A stretch of 64,000 nucleotides of DNA. Origin: a virus. The position numbers and the translations under genes were made by a program. The notes beneath the pieces were generated by a model that worked only from the letters and a program-made list of their open reading frames with translations, did no database searches and was not told the DNA's origin. Location: IMG/VR virus record IMGVR_UViG_3300047496_000172, positions 42,579 to 106,578 of that record; one strand, given 5' to 3'. Of this stretch, positions 1 through 7,607 are shown piece by piece. The number at the start of each line of letters is the position of its first letter. The first letter of the stretch is position 1.

Positions 1-1
1 T

Positions 2-1636
2 AAGGAAGATGGCACTTCCGGTCTTCTGATTTATGGTAAGGGTCCGAGGGCGGCTCCTTTTACGGCTGCTTATTCTCGCGGTAATGGAACTGAAGGCGCC
101 GACATTTCACGCCACGTTCGACGCATGGGAAATGTTCCCCGGACTATGCCTTACCCTTGTGTCGTTCGAGTTGAATTCATTCTTCAAGAAACAATCTTCA
201 TTGAGTTGATGAAAACCGCCGAAAAACATTATGAAAACTCTCGCGGTTATCTTGCTGGACGAATGAACAAAGAAGATGCTGGCCAAGATTTCTATGATGT
301 CGTTGATGTTGTTGCTACCTCTCTGGTAGAACCGGGATTGAACAAAATTGACCAGCTACATTTTTTAGAGGATAATGGGTTTCAAATTACGCCGTTTATT
401 ACGGCGAAAGGCTATGAACTAACTGAAAAAATGCTTAGCGATTATCTGAAAGTGCGCCGAACAGCATCTATTTCTCGCGGAGATACAGTATATCTAAATC
501 ACGAAGGTCATGCTATTGATGGCATAGTTATTACGCTAAATGACTATGCACTTGGCCAAAGTCTAACTCGTAAGAGTAGTTCTCTATGCCCCATGTATGC
601 TAAGAAATACAAGGAAGGTGCGGAAGAAAATCAAGCGATCACTACCGTTGTAAAGGTTCACTGGAAAGCTTCCAAAACAAGCTATCTTAAGCCTCGGGTT
701 GAAGTTGTTCCAGTTCGGGTAGGTGGCGTAACGATTACTTTTGCTACCGGATTTAACGCAAAGTATATCATTGATAATGGAATTGGTCCTGGAGCCAAAA
801 TTCGTCTGGTTCGCAGCGGTGACGTTATCCCGTTCATTACTGATGTTCTTGAAAGTGTCGAACCGTCCCTTCCGGACGAATCAGAATATGGAGAAACGGC
901 TTGGAATGAAACAAACGTCGATCTCTATGTTGTGAATTCGGAAAACAATGAAGAAATCATTATCAATAGATTGATTAGTGTCTTCACCTCTCTTGATGCA
1001 CCGAACCTTAAGGAAGGTAGTATCAAGGCTTTGTATGAAGCTGGCTATACAACGGCGGCTTCGATTATCAAGGCCACGGAACGCCAACTGGTATCGGTTA
1101 TCGGCCAAAATGGCAGCAAGATTTATGAAGGGCTGAAGGCCAAGCTGAATCCAATCCATTTGGGTAAGCTGGCTGGCGCCTCGCAGATTTTTGGTCGTGG
1201 TATTGGCCGAAGGACCATGATCAAACTGGTCGATACGGTTGCTTTAGAAACAACCGATGATTGGCTAAATCTAGTTCCTTCTACTATTGTATGTATTGAA
1301 GGTTTTGAAGATATAACCGCACAAAAAATCTACGATAAAATTCCAGCTTTTATAGATTTTCTAAAAGAAATCGACGGATATTACACCTTGGAAACGTCAA
1401 AGACAGCTTCAAGTGCTGATCTAGCCGGGCATGTCGTGGTTTTCACTGGCGTTCGTGATGCGGCTCTTGAAGCTATTATCATTGACAAGGGTGGCACAAT
1501 TGGGAGTAGTGTCAGTAAGAAGACTACCCATTTGGTTTGCCTGGACCCTGCCAGCAATTCAGGCAAGATTCAGAAGGCAAAGGATTTTGGCATCAATGTA
1601 TTGACATTAGAAACAGCCCGAACACAGTGGGGATAA
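2..1636 (+). CDS. ligA: NAD+-dependent DNA ligase, 5' end outside window
   Basis: The reading frame is open to the left edge. The first visible codons give KEDG, which fits the catalytic lysine motif KxDG of NAD+ ligases, followed by SRGNGTEGADIS (family TRGDGxxGEDVT). Next come the OB-fold (VRVGGVTITFATGFN, RSGDVIP), helix-hairpin-helix repeats and a C-terminal BRCT domain from about nt 1410 (HVVVFTGV, GGTIGSSVSKKTTHLVC). The four cysteines of the usual zinc finger between OB-fold and HhH are missing; that stretch reads YGETAWNETNVDLYV. The enzyme seals nicks in replicating phage DNA. Family assignment is firm; gene length is unknown because of the window edge. Confidence 0.93.
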   Translation, partial: KEDGTSGLLIYGKGPRAAPFTAAYSRGNGTEGADISRHVRRMGNVPRTMPYPCVVRVEFILQETIFIELMKTAEKHYENSRGYLAGRMNKEDAGQDFYDVVDVVATSLVEPGLNKIDQLHFLEDNGFQITPFITAKGYELTEKMLSDYLKVRRTASISRGDTVYLNHEGHAIDGIVITLNDYALGQSLTRKSSSLCPMYAKKYKEGAEENQAITTVVKVHWKASKTSYLKPRVEVVPVRVGGVTITFATGFNAKYIIDNGIGPGAKIRLVRSGDVIPFITDVLESVEPSLPDESEYGETAWNETNVDLYVVNSENNEEIIINRLISVFTSLDAPNLKEGSIKALYEAGYTTAASIIKATERQLVSVIGQNGSKIYEGLKAKLNPIHLGKLAGASQIFGRGIGRRTMIKLVDTVALETTDDWLNLVPSTIVCIEGFEDITAQKIYDKIPAFIDFLKEIDGYYTLETSKTASSADLAGHVVVFTGVRDAALEAIIIDKGGTIGSSVSKKTTHLVCLDPASNSGKIQKAKDFGINVLTLETARTQWG

Positions 1637-1637
1637 T

Positions 1638-1901
1638 TCATCCCCACCATAATTTGAATAAAGTCGCGCTATTTTTGTCGGTGAAATACATTTTTGGTGC
1701 AAGTTTTTCAATTTTTGCATCCCAATAAGATATAAATGTGCATAGCCATTCTTCATTTAATAAATTGTTTTCGCACCATTCTATAGCATCTAGAACATAA
1801 TCTTGGTATGTAACGGAATATATAAACTGCGCTGGAATATCAGCTTCTATGAACTCAGTTGATTCAAAGTCTTTATATCCAGGTATGTCATAATATCGCA
1901 T
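1638..1901 (-). CDS. Small phage protein, FKMRW-tail family
   Basis: An 87-residue acidic protein ending SATLFKLWWG. It belongs to a family spread through this window whose members share a W-x3-N segment and a C-terminal signature (D/S)A-x2-FK(M/L)(R/F/W)W. It lies one nt from the next minus-strand member, so the two are probably co-transcribed, and it is convergent with the ligase gene. Function unknown. Confidence 0.75.
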   Translation of the reverse strand: MRYYDIPGYKDFESTEFIEADIPAQFIYSVTYQDYVLDAIEWCENNLLNEEWLCTFISYWDAKIEKLAPKMYFTDKNSATLFKLWWG

Positions 1902-1902
1902 A

Positions 1903-2121
1903 TTATCTCCAAAACATTTTGAATAAAGTCGCCGATTTTTTATTCGTAAAATTCATAATAAGTAAATTTAATTCGGGCCAATCATAATTTTGTTCCGTAT
2001 AATAACCCCATTCATCGTTGTTTAAATTATCAACACACCATTCGTATGCTCTAATGTAATCAGTTGCATTGAATTTGACTTCTATTGGATGTGTCGGCGG
2101 CGGCGGCGTGTCGTAGTTCAT
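1903..2121 (-). CDS. Small phage protein, FKMRW-tail family
   Basis: A 72-residue protein with a proline run near the start (DTPPPPTH) and the tail SATLFKMFWR. It is the paralogue of its downstream neighbour (AYEWCVDNL against AIEWCENNL). The ATG at 2121 has AAGGA about 9 nt upstream, inside the preceding gene, which it overlaps by 62 nt in another frame. Function unknown. Confidence 0.72.
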   Translation of the reverse strand: MNYDTPPPPTHPIEVKFNATDYIRAYEWCVDNLNNDEWGYYTEQNYDWPELNLLIMNFTNKKSATLFKMFWR

Positions 2122-2257
2122 ACGATGTTATCCTTCTAGCGGCTTCTCTTAAAATATGTTCGCGAGGATGACAACCTTCTTTTGCACAGGCGTTAGCATG
2201 CTGGACGACCATATCTAAAAAATCTTTTGTAGATAAACTGCTCATAAATTCGTTCAT
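2060..2257 (-). CDS. Small hypothetical protein
   Basis: A 65-residue ORF beginning MNEFMSSLSTKDFLDMV, with a good ribosome site (AAGGAAAATATA before the ATG). The C-terminal 20 residues overlap the next gene in another frame. It is probably the first gene of a three-gene minus-strand unit driven by the late-type promoter at 2311-2318. No domain recognised. Confidence 0.6.
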   Translation of the reverse strand: MNEFMSSLSTKDFLDMVVQHANACAKEGCHPREHILREAARRITSYELRHAAAADTSNRSQIQCN

Positions 2258-2310
2258 TATATTTTCCTTAGATATATGAAATTATTAGATAAAATGGAAA
2301 AAATAGTCAA

Positions 2311-2318
2311 TATTTATC
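2311..2318 (-). promoter_or_regulatory. T4-type late promoter octamer GATAAATA
   Basis: On the minus strand GATAAATA lies about 50 nt before the ATG at 2257. It matches T4 late consensus TATAAATA at 7 of 8 positions. The predicted transcript has a conventional leader with AAGGA, unlike the leaderless examples elsewhere. Confidence 0.45.
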
Positions 2319-2343
2319 ACCATAACAAAGAGGTTAAATCATC

Positions 2344-2372
2344 TTGACAATATTGAAATTTTGATATAAATA
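2344..2372 (+). promoter_or_regulatory. Sigma-70-like promoter for PEP-CTERM gene
   Basis: TTGACA at 2344-2349 is followed by an AT-rich -10 region (TATAAA at 2365 with a 15-nt spacer, or TAAATA at 2367 with 17). A leader with AAGGA precedes the ATG at 2412. Confidence 0.55.
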
Positions 2373-2411
2373 TACTTTTCAGTTTTGAAACGGTGTTAAA
2401 AAGGATTTATC

Positions 2412-3062
2412 ATGAAGTTTGGTTTTCTCGCGGGCATTCTTGCTCTTACAATCGCAAGCTCTGCCAGAGCGGTAGTTATTACGGATGTTGAATTTGCTGG
2501 TCCAGGACCGATTTACATCATTTCGGATAACGTTCCCGGTTATGGTGCTGATACTTTTTATGATGATGCCTTGGTTTTGACGGCATTGGATGGCACCAAG
2601 TATTATGTGAACTGTGATGATTTGGTTCACAACATTACTATTGGTTCAGGTCAACATATTGACTACACTGTTGGAAAGGTCGATTCCAACTTTCGTGGCG
2701 GTGTTTACACGGTTGCTCAAATTGGCGAAATGGCATACCTGGACAAGGTACTGAACCAAATCATCATTAAGGGTGGTCCAAACGAAGCGGTTGATTTGGC
2801 TGCTGAACAGGCTGCAAGTTGGATTGTAAGTAATCCGGATGTAACATTTTCTGTCGATCCGGTGATTCAATCTCGCACGGATTATTATATTAAGTCCGCA
2901 GAAGGCAAGACTGGCACAATTGCCCAATTTACTGATCTTGGTAACGGTGCGCAGGGACAAACGCTAGGCGCCGTTCCTGAAATTTCAACTTGGGTTATGA
3001 TACTGGTTGGCTTTGGGGGTGTTGGTGTAGCCCTTCGCAAGCGTCGGGCGACTCTGATTTAA
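2412..3062 (+). CDS. Exported protein with PEP-CTERM sorting signal
   Basis: A 216-residue protein with a signal peptide (MKFGFLAGILALTIASSARA, predicted cleavage after ARA). The C-terminus is a PEP-CTERM signal: VPEISTWVMILVGFGGVGVA, then RKRR. This has the PEP-x2-W motif, one hydrophobic helix and an arginine cluster, the form seen in sphingomonads and other alphaproteobacteria. Such proteins are exported by Sec and processed by exosortase. The middle is unrecognised; aromatic residues and a YYVNCDD segment are visible. RBS AAAGGATTT precedes the ATG. A PEP-CTERM protein on a phage is unusual; it could be acquired from a host and expressed on the infected cell. Confidence 0.85.
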   Translation: MKFGFLAGILALTIASSARAVVITDVEFAGPGPIYIISDNVPGYGADTFYDDALVLTALDGTKYYVNCDDLVHNITIGSGQHIDYTVGKVDSNFRGGVYTVAQIGEMAYLDKVLNQIIIKGGPNEAVDLAAEQAASWIVSNPDVTFSVDPVIQSRTDYYIKSAEGKTGTIAQFTDLGNGAQGQTLGAVPEISTWVMILVGFGGVGVALRKRRATLI

Positions 3063-3097
3063 ATCAGAGTCTCCGATTGCGGAAATAAAGAGGTTCG

Positions 3098-3649
3098 TCA
3101 TCTATGATGATCTTGAGAAACAAAATCAGGCAAAGTTTTCATTTTTTCTCTAATTTCCCGTAAGGTTATAGGAGAATAATTCCAGCAATCTACGCCAACA
3201 TCAATCTGTTGTTTGTTTTGGGAAGCCCCACCATGTGAATGTCCAAATAATTGAACGGCACCTTTGTGGCATTTATTAAATATAGCAAATTTAAAATGGC
3301 ACAAGACAATTTTTTGATTTTGGTCGATAATCTCCAAATAAGGTTGAACCGATGCCCAGCGATAAGATTCGATTGTCGTTGGACCATCGTGATTTCCGGT
3401 AATCAAATGTAATTCTTTTCCTTGAAGACGAGAAAGAATGGCGTTTGGATTTGCTTTGTGTCTCCCCAACAAAACATCTCCAAGGACATAAACGCGATCA
3501 TCATCACTGACAACATTATTCCAATTTTTGATTAATGCTTCGTCATGTTCTTCAATGGTCTGGAAGGGCCTGTTGCAAAATTTTAAAATATTTCGCTCTG
3601 AACTTGTGTAATGTCCGTAATGAGGATCGCTTGTATAAAATGTTTTCAT
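3098..3649 (-). CDS. Calcineurin-like metallophosphoesterase
   Basis: About 183 residues with the metal-binding motifs in order: DPHYGH (DxH), GDV, GNHD, an isolated H in VLCHF, and GHSHGG. It hydrolyses a phosphoester of unknown identity; phage members resemble YfcE/LigPL-type enzymes. The ATG at 3649 (MKTFYTSDPHYGH) is chosen over the in-frame ATG at 3658 because the family starts just before DxH. TTGACA-17-TAAATG also puts the -10 six nt before this ATG, implying a leaderless mRNA. Confidence 0.85.
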   Translation of the reverse strand: MKTFYTSDPHYGHYTSSERNILKFCNRPFQTIEEHDEALIKNWNNVVSDDDRVYVLGDVLLGRHKANPNAILSRLQGKELHLITGNHDGPTTIESYRWASVQPYLEIIDQNQKIVLCHFKFAIFNKCHKGAVQLFGHSHGGASQNKQQIDVGVDCWNYSPITLREIREKMKTLPDFVSQDHHR

Positions 3650-3687
3650 CATATCCATTTACACAAAATTATTTTTCTTGTCAACTA

Positions 3688-3715
3688 TTGATTATTTAAA
3701 AAATTATGATATTGT
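3688..3715 (+). promoter_or_regulatory. Promoter giving a leaderless mRNA for gene 3722
   Basis: TTGATT (3688-3693), a 16-nt spacer and TATTGT (3710-3715), then six nt to the ATG at 3722. No ribosome site is present. The geometry matches other leaderless candidates in the window, but the hexamers are imperfect. Confidence 0.4.
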
Positions 3716-3721
3716 ACAGAA

Positions 3722-4042
3722 ATGTATTACCGAGAACCCATATTTCCGCAAACGGTAAAACCAGTATATCTGGTTAAAAATATATTTAGACCTATTGGTG
3801 GTGTTGATCTCAATAAAAAACAACCTAATCATGTAAGTCGTTCTAAAATAAGCCGTCGTCATAAATTTCCAGAGTTGGTTATCCTTGAAAGTAGAGCGAC
3901 GCTTGATCCACCTATCAATAAAAATAGAGCGTCTTGTCGCTATTACTCGGTCAAAGGTAGTGGACGAGACTGGGACTACGATGAACTTATCCATTCAAAA
4001 GAATACGCTTATGCTTGGCTGAATTATTATAGGTCTTGGTAA
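3722..4042 (+). CDS. Hypothetical basic protein, YYSVKG family copy 1
   Basis: A 106-residue basic protein. Its C-terminal half (LDPPINKNRASCRYYSVKG then DWDYDELI) is closely repeated in the gene at 4210, so the two are paralogues separated by a small membrane-protein gene. The start sits directly behind a candidate promoter without a ribosome site. No known domain. Confidence 0.75.
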   Translation: MYYREPIFPQTVKPVYLVKNIFRPIGGVDLNKKQPNHVSRSKISRRHKFPELVILESRATLDPPINKNRASCRYYSVKGSGRDWDYDELIHSKEYAYAWLNYYRSW

Positions 4043-4043
4043 C

Positions 4044-4199
4044 GTGATCGATTTAATTTTTTATTTGCTTCTATATCTGCTTTATTTCATTAGCCTTCGA
4101 TTGGCTAAACTGCGAAATAGTGCCACATGCAAAATAATCACGGAAGCTATTTTATTTATAGGCTTAATTACTTTTCTTTTCACGCCAATGAAAATTTAA
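4044..4199 (+). CDS. Small membrane protein, GTG start
   Basis: A 51-residue ORF starting with GTG one nt after the previous stop. It has two hydrophobic segments (LIFYLLLYLLYFISL and AILFIGLITFLF) separated by a basic loop (RLAKLRNSATCK). It fills the gap between the two YYSVKG paralogues and is probably translated by coupling. Function unknown. Confidence 0.55.
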   Translation: MIDLIFYLLLYLLYFISLRLAKLRNSATCKIITEAILFIGLITFLFTPMKI

Positions 4200-4209
4200 G
4201 AGAGATAAA

Positions 4210-4539
4210 ATGCGTAAAAGATATCATAAAAGACGGAGATATCAAATTTTCCCGCAGAGGATTAGCCCTGTATATATAATTAAGTTTGGAAAATATGGTA
4301 GATACATACCGCATATCGAAAAATCTTACGCAAAATTGGATGAACCGATCAATGGTAATCGCGCCAATTACAGATACTATTCTGTAAAAGGGGATGGCGG
4401 CGATTGGGCTTATGACGATTTGATTCTAACAAAATCCCAATCCATATTAGCGTTGGCCCATTACCGGTTGCATAATATTCATGCTAGGTTTATAGATTAC
4501 GAGAAGAACAGCTTGAAAATTGGAGATCATTCAGCATAG
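4210..4539 (+). CDS. Hypothetical basic protein, YYSVKG family copy 2
   Basis: 109 residues, very basic N-terminus (MRKRYHKRRRYQ). It shares IFPQ-x3-PVY and LDEPINGNRANYRYYSVKG with the gene at 3722. RBS AGAGA precedes the ATG. The last 13 nt overlap the convergent RNA ligase gene. Function unknown. Confidence 0.75.
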   Translation: MRKRYHKRRRYQIFPQRISPVYIIKFGKYGRYIPHIEKSYAKLDEPINGNRANYRYYSVKGDGGDWAYDDLILTKSQSILALAHYRLHNIHARFIDYEKNSLKIGDHSA

Positions 4540-5132
4540 TTTTCCCAGCTATCAGCATATATTCCTTTAAGTTTTTCCAAATATGCGCGCGTTTTTATTT
4601 TAACCATAAAGTCTTCGCCCTTGCAAACGACGCCTTCTTCAACCGGATATTTTCCAGCCCGAACATCTTCTATGAATTCGGAAGTTAGCTCGCCTTCATA
4701 AATTATTTCCGGACACCACTTAAAATCGCAGAATATATTCATAAATTTTTTAACAGGGATGAAACCTTTCTTGAACACGAATATGTCCAATAGTTTCAAC
4801 TGTTTTTCTTCTCCGTCAATATGAGAGCCAGCAAAACTACCTTCTCCAAAGAATTCGGTGAATGCCGTTATACGCTGGCACTTCTTATCCATAGATAAAA
4901 TCATATCTTTAATGGTTTCTGCTGGACCATTGAGAAATAATGGAATGGCTTCATTGTAAATCAGCGTCGTATGATCAAAAAGTTGATGCCGCGTGCCAAA
5001 CTTATGCCAACCTTTTTTAGGAGACCACTCCCAGCGAAGTGAACTCCCATCATATTTATATTGAGCAATAATCGGTTTTCCTAAATACTGAAAAGCTATT
5101 TTAGAACCCGGTATAGATGGATATTGTTGCAT
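4527..5132 (-). CDS. RNA ligase
   Basis: 201 residues with nucleotidyltransferase motifs: KYDGSS (motif I, nucleotidyl-lysine), TEFFGEGSFAGSH (motif III region), EEGVVCKG (motif IV) and KIKT (motif V). This fits a compact RNA ligase of the Rnl2-like superfamily. It joins RNA ends, most plausibly repairing tRNA cut by host anticodon nucleases. RBS GAGG lies before the ATG. Other RNA-repair-type genes occur in the window (RlaP-like, cREC, CCA enzyme). Confidence 0.85.
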   Translation of the reverse strand: MQQYPSIPGSKIAFQYLGKPIIAQYKYDGSSLRWEWSPKKGWHKFGTRHQLFDHTTLIYNEAIPLFLNGPAETIKDMILSMDKKCQRITAFTEFFGEGSFAGSHIDGEEKQLKLLDIFVFKKGFIPVKKFMNIFCDFKWCPEIIYEGELTSEFIEDVRAGKYPVEEGVVCKGEDFMVKIKTRAYLEKLKGIYADSWENYAE

Positions 5133-5149
5133 AACCGCCTCAAACTTTA

Positions 5150-5157
5150 GATAAATA
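5150..5157 (+). promoter_or_regulatory. T4-type late octamer GATAAATA
   Basis: GATAAATA on the plus strand in the divergent gap upstream of the RNA ligase. The only gene-like sequence downstream is the broken micro-gene at 5253, so its role is uncertain. Confidence 0.25.
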
Positions 5158-5195
5158 CTATTAACAAACTAATTGAAAAATATAATCTGTAATCA

Positions 5196-5223
5196 TTGAC
5201 ACGAACAAATGCCTATCTAAATA
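5196..5223 (+). promoter_or_regulatory. Sigma-70-like promoter
   Basis: TTGACA (5196-5201), a 16-nt spacer and TAAATA (5218-5223), about 30 nt before a micro-gene that has a clear AAGGGAAAG ribosome site. Confidence 0.45.
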
Positions 5224-5252
5224 GATTAATAAGTCTATATAAGGGAAAGATT

Positions 5253-5319
5253 ATGACAAAATATAGATGCGATATTTGAAAAACAAATAGGTGATGAAGT
5301 TTGTAATCGTTTAGATTAA
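5253..5319 (+). pseudogene. Frameshifted micro-gene, about 21 codons
   Basis: As written the ATG frame stops after 8 codons (MTKYRCDI). Shortening the A-run after ATGAC by one base gives a 21-residue ORF (MTNIDAIFEKQIGDEVCNRL and a final D) ending at 5319. A promoter and ribosome site are in place. Either a decayed gene or a base-call error. Confidence 0.35.
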
Positions 5320-5321
5320 TT

Positions 5322-5395
5322 TGGTGCCGATAGTAAGAATCGAACTTACATCTCCATATTACGAGTATGGCCGTCTACCACTGACATATACCGGC
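5322..5395 (-). tRNA. tRNA-Thr (anticodon CGT)
   Basis: A full cloverleaf reads on the minus strand. The acceptor stem is GCCGGTA/TATCGGC, the D stem TGTC/GACG with GG in the loop, and the anticodon stem CCATA/TATGG with loop CTCGTAA (T33, anticodon CGT). The T arm is GTAAG/CTTAC with loop TTCGATT. CCA is encoded at the 3' end. It reads ACG codons. Confidence 0.9.
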
Positions 5396-5473
5396 TTCTT
5401 GTTCGCCTAGCTCAAACCGTCAGGCGATGCTGGTCGTTCGCGTCAATGTTAGGACGTTGATCATAAAAACTAT

Positions 5474-5716
5474 TTAGCTGACTTTTTTCTTATTGCCAAA
5501 CCATTTTAGACGAATATACCAAAAATAATAAAATAGAGTGGCGATAGGTCGAGTGAAAGGTCTTCCATAGAAAGTCCATTCTGGTGTTTTCATGTAGGCA
5601 TCCATTCGAAGTTTTCCTTCTTCAATAGGAATGATTTTACCCAGACCTTCTCCTTGTAGAATAGTTATCTTCTTACCATTTTCGTAACGAATTATTTCCT
5701 TAACCATAGTTGACAT
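5474..5716 (-). CDS. Hypothetical protein with C-terminal aromatic/hydrophobic segment
   Basis: 80 residues. The N-terminal half is charged (EIIRYENGKKITILQGEG) and the C-terminal part is hydrophobic and aromatic (IATLFYYFWYIRLKWF) followed by lysines, possibly membrane-associated. A second in-frame ATG lies 9 nt inside. No recognised domain. Confidence 0.65.
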   Translation of the reverse strand: MSTMVKEIIRYENGKKITILQGEGLGKIIPIEEGKLRMDAYMKTPEWTFYGRPFTRPIATLFYYFWYIRLKWFGNKKKVS

Positions 5717-5792
5717 TCCGCAATTTTGTGTTAATGTTAGTTTACCATAGCAAAAAAGGTTTTACAATGCCATTTCGACGGAGAGAAATATA

Positions 5793-6581
5793 ATGTCTAA
5801 AGTGACCTGGATTCTTGAACGCGATGTTTTCGCGGAAGTTTGCTTCAATGAAATGATCGATCATTTCAAGGCGAACGATATTCCTTATCGTGTCGTCAGG
5901 ATCATTCCATTTATTCATGAAATTGAAGGAAAGGTTCCGCAGGTTTCCGATCCGGTTGTCGTCTATGGCAGCATCGGTGTGCAAACCCTGGCTCAACGCC
6001 ATGGATGGGTTCCTGGCGTATGGACTAATGACAATTTCGCATCTGGTGGTTCGACCGAGATTTCTGATCTTCTGGTAAACGGTTCTTTTGAAATTATGAA
6101 GTTGAGCGAAGTCGCCGACAAGGTAATGCTCGATGAATTTTTCATCAAACCCAATAGCGACAACAAAGAATTCGCTGGAATGGTTATTACTCGCGAAGAA
6201 TTTGGTGTTTGGCATGCTAAGATGCTCGACATCAACTATTTGGAAACCGATGACTTTGATGTTATCGTGGCGCCATATCGAAAGCTTGGTTGCGAATGGC
6301 GAGTGGTCGTAGTGAATGGAAAGATCAGTTCAGCATCGATCTATCGGCAATACGGTATCGTCAAGCCAGAACGTCATATTATTCCAGAAGTGGAAAGCAT
6401 TGTAATGGAAGCGCATAGCCGATTTGTGCCCGCACCAGTATATGTAGTAGACGTAGCACAGGTCGGAGATGAATACAAAATCATCGAATATAACACCTTC
6501 AATTCAGCCGGTCTGTATGCTTGTGATGTTGGAAAGATCATCGATGACATTAACGCTTTCCTTTTAGATCAAGCTCAATGA
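5793..6581 (+). CDS. ATP-grasp protein, R2K type (DUF4343-like)
   Basis: 262 residues. The C-terminal half carries ATP-grasp signatures of the R2K class: EWRVVVVNGKI with a following SIYRQYG, VYVVDVA and IIEYNTFNSAGLYAC (metal-binding E-x-N-x2-N). The N-terminal part is the pre-ATP-grasp region. Such proteins ligate amino acids or peptides to protein or other carboxylates; the substrate is unknown. RBS GGAG is upstream. A small membrane-protein gene follows. Confidence 0.78.
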   Translation: MSKVTWILERDVFAEVCFNEMIDHFKANDIPYRVVRIIPFIHEIEGKVPQVSDPVVVYGSIGVQTLAQRHGWVPGVWTNDNFASGGSTEISDLLVNGSFEIMKLSEVADKVMLDEFFIKPNSDNKEFAGMVITREEFGVWHAKMLDINYLETDDFDVIVAPYRKLGCEWRVVVVNGKISSASIYRQYGIVKPERHIIPEVESIVMEAHSRFVPAPVYVVDVAQVGDEYKIIEYNTFNSAGLYACDVGKIIDDINAFLLDQAQ

Positions 6582-6588
6582 TCTAAAT

Positions 6589-6804
6589 ATGCTCATGATA
6601 AAGTGGTCACCATTGCTGGTTTTTGGACCTATCACCGCTTTGCTGGTGGCGATGGTGATCATTCATTGGAGCAAGAAAAATTATGGTCAAGCCATGATTT
6701 ATGCCACTATACTTTCTTTTTGGGTAATTTTTGAATTGCCCTTAGTTGGATGGATGGCAATACATCTTCATCAACAATTAGCTGGTCTTTTTCATTGGAG
6801 CTAA
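6589..6804 (+). CDS. Small two-helix membrane protein
   Basis: 71 residues with two hydrophobic stretches (LLVFGPITALLVAMVIIHW and AMIYATILSFWVIFELPLVG) around a short KKNYGQ loop. It follows the ATP-grasp gene by 7 nt, with no strong ribosome site, and ends convergent with the release-factor gene. A holin-like role is possible but not shown. Confidence 0.6.
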   Translation: MLMIKWSPLLVFGPITALLVAMVIIHWSKKNYGQAMIYATILSFWVIFELPLVGWMAIHLHQQLAGLFHWS

Positions 6805-6805
6805 A

Positions 6806-7501
6806 TTACCAAACTTGATCCATATACCCTTTCATGAATTTTTTAGCTGACATAGACTTTCCTTTTTCGTGATTTACAACGGTATCATCTTGAAATCTTA
6901 GCGTAAAATTTTTATCAGATCGCATTCCACTACCGACTTGGTTTTTTCTATCTTTTGCGATAGCGGAATATTTTTCTGAATTACTTCTTTCGTCGAGTGT
7001 TTTTATGATCGCTTCTTTTGCGTCTCGTAGATTAGATATTCTTTCTCTTCCTTGTCTTGCTTCTATAATACCAGTTGGTATATGAATTAATCGACAAGAG
7101 TTGGGGTGACGATTTCGATGTTGGCCGCCATTTCCGGTTCCAGAGAACCATTCCACGCGAAAATCGTCATCAGATCGTTTTGAATAAATGTCTGAAGTTG
7201 TTGTTTCAGGATTTATGACAGCACAAGTTATAGTTGAGGAATGAACGCGTCCTCGTTTTTCAGTAGGAGAAACACGCTGGGTTCTTATTCCACCAGAACC
7301 ATTATGTAAAATTTCGAGATCGGCGCCAATAATTTCGATTGCAACTTCGGCATACCCTGCATCAGATGGGCGTTCTCTGACGATGCGGGACTTTCAACCT
7401 TTACGAGTCGCCAGCTTTAAATAAGCCTTCATCAAATCAGCACAAAACATACTCGCGTCGAGTCCGCCTTCACCTGATCGTAATTCCACAATGCGAATCA
7501 T
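6806..7501 (-). CDS. Class I release factor lacking domain 1, in-frame UGA at codon 36
   Basis: From ATG 7501 (RBS AAGGAG) the frame reads MIRIVELRSGEGGLDASMF, the start of release-factor domain 2 (family IxEIRAGxGGDEAxLF). A TGA then stands at codon 36 (7394-7396), where the family has Trp in RRGW. The same frame continues without another stop through TQRVSPTEKRGRVHSS, GTGNGGQHRN and IPTGI to 6806. The GGQ hydrolysis motif is intact. The codon-reading loop is SPT, between RF1 PxT and RF2 SPF. Total 231 codons. UGA could be read through (autoregulation, compare prfB), or the gene may be broken. A shorter product from ATG 7156 would be a GGQ domain alone. Confidence 0.75.
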
Positions 7502-7531
7502 AATAAAATCTCCTTCGTATTTTTATTTAGC

Positions 7532-7537
7532 ATTATA
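7532..7537 (-). promoter_or_regulatory. -10 element TATAAT for the release-factor gene
   Basis: A perfect TATAAT on the minus strand, about 30 nt before ATG 7501, followed by a leader with AAGGAG. No clear -35 at the standard spacing. It lies back to back with the plus-strand TTGACT at 7540. Confidence 0.45.
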
Positions 7538-7607
7538 GGTTGACTTTTGTCAAGAAATTAGTTAAAAAATAATATGACAACCTTCCGGCAAACCATGGAT
7601 TTTTTAA

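Noticed and set aside
881-1159. Antisense ORFs inside the ligase, tail and PrkA genes
   Set aside because: Frame shadows of well-supported genes, without ribosome sites or family motifs.
4153-4160. Minus-strand TATAAATA
   Set aside because: It is inside the small membrane-protein gene with no minus-strand gene following at a sensible distance.
5396-5473. A second tRNA next to tRNA-Thr
   Set aside because: A short CGCCT/AGGCG pairing exists but no cloverleaf could be drawn.
6806-7501. Whole-genome reassignment of TGA to Trp
   Set aside because: TGA ends several well-defined genes, for example the ATP-grasp (6581), yeaH (23918) and cysS (30539) genes, with overlapping starts behind it.
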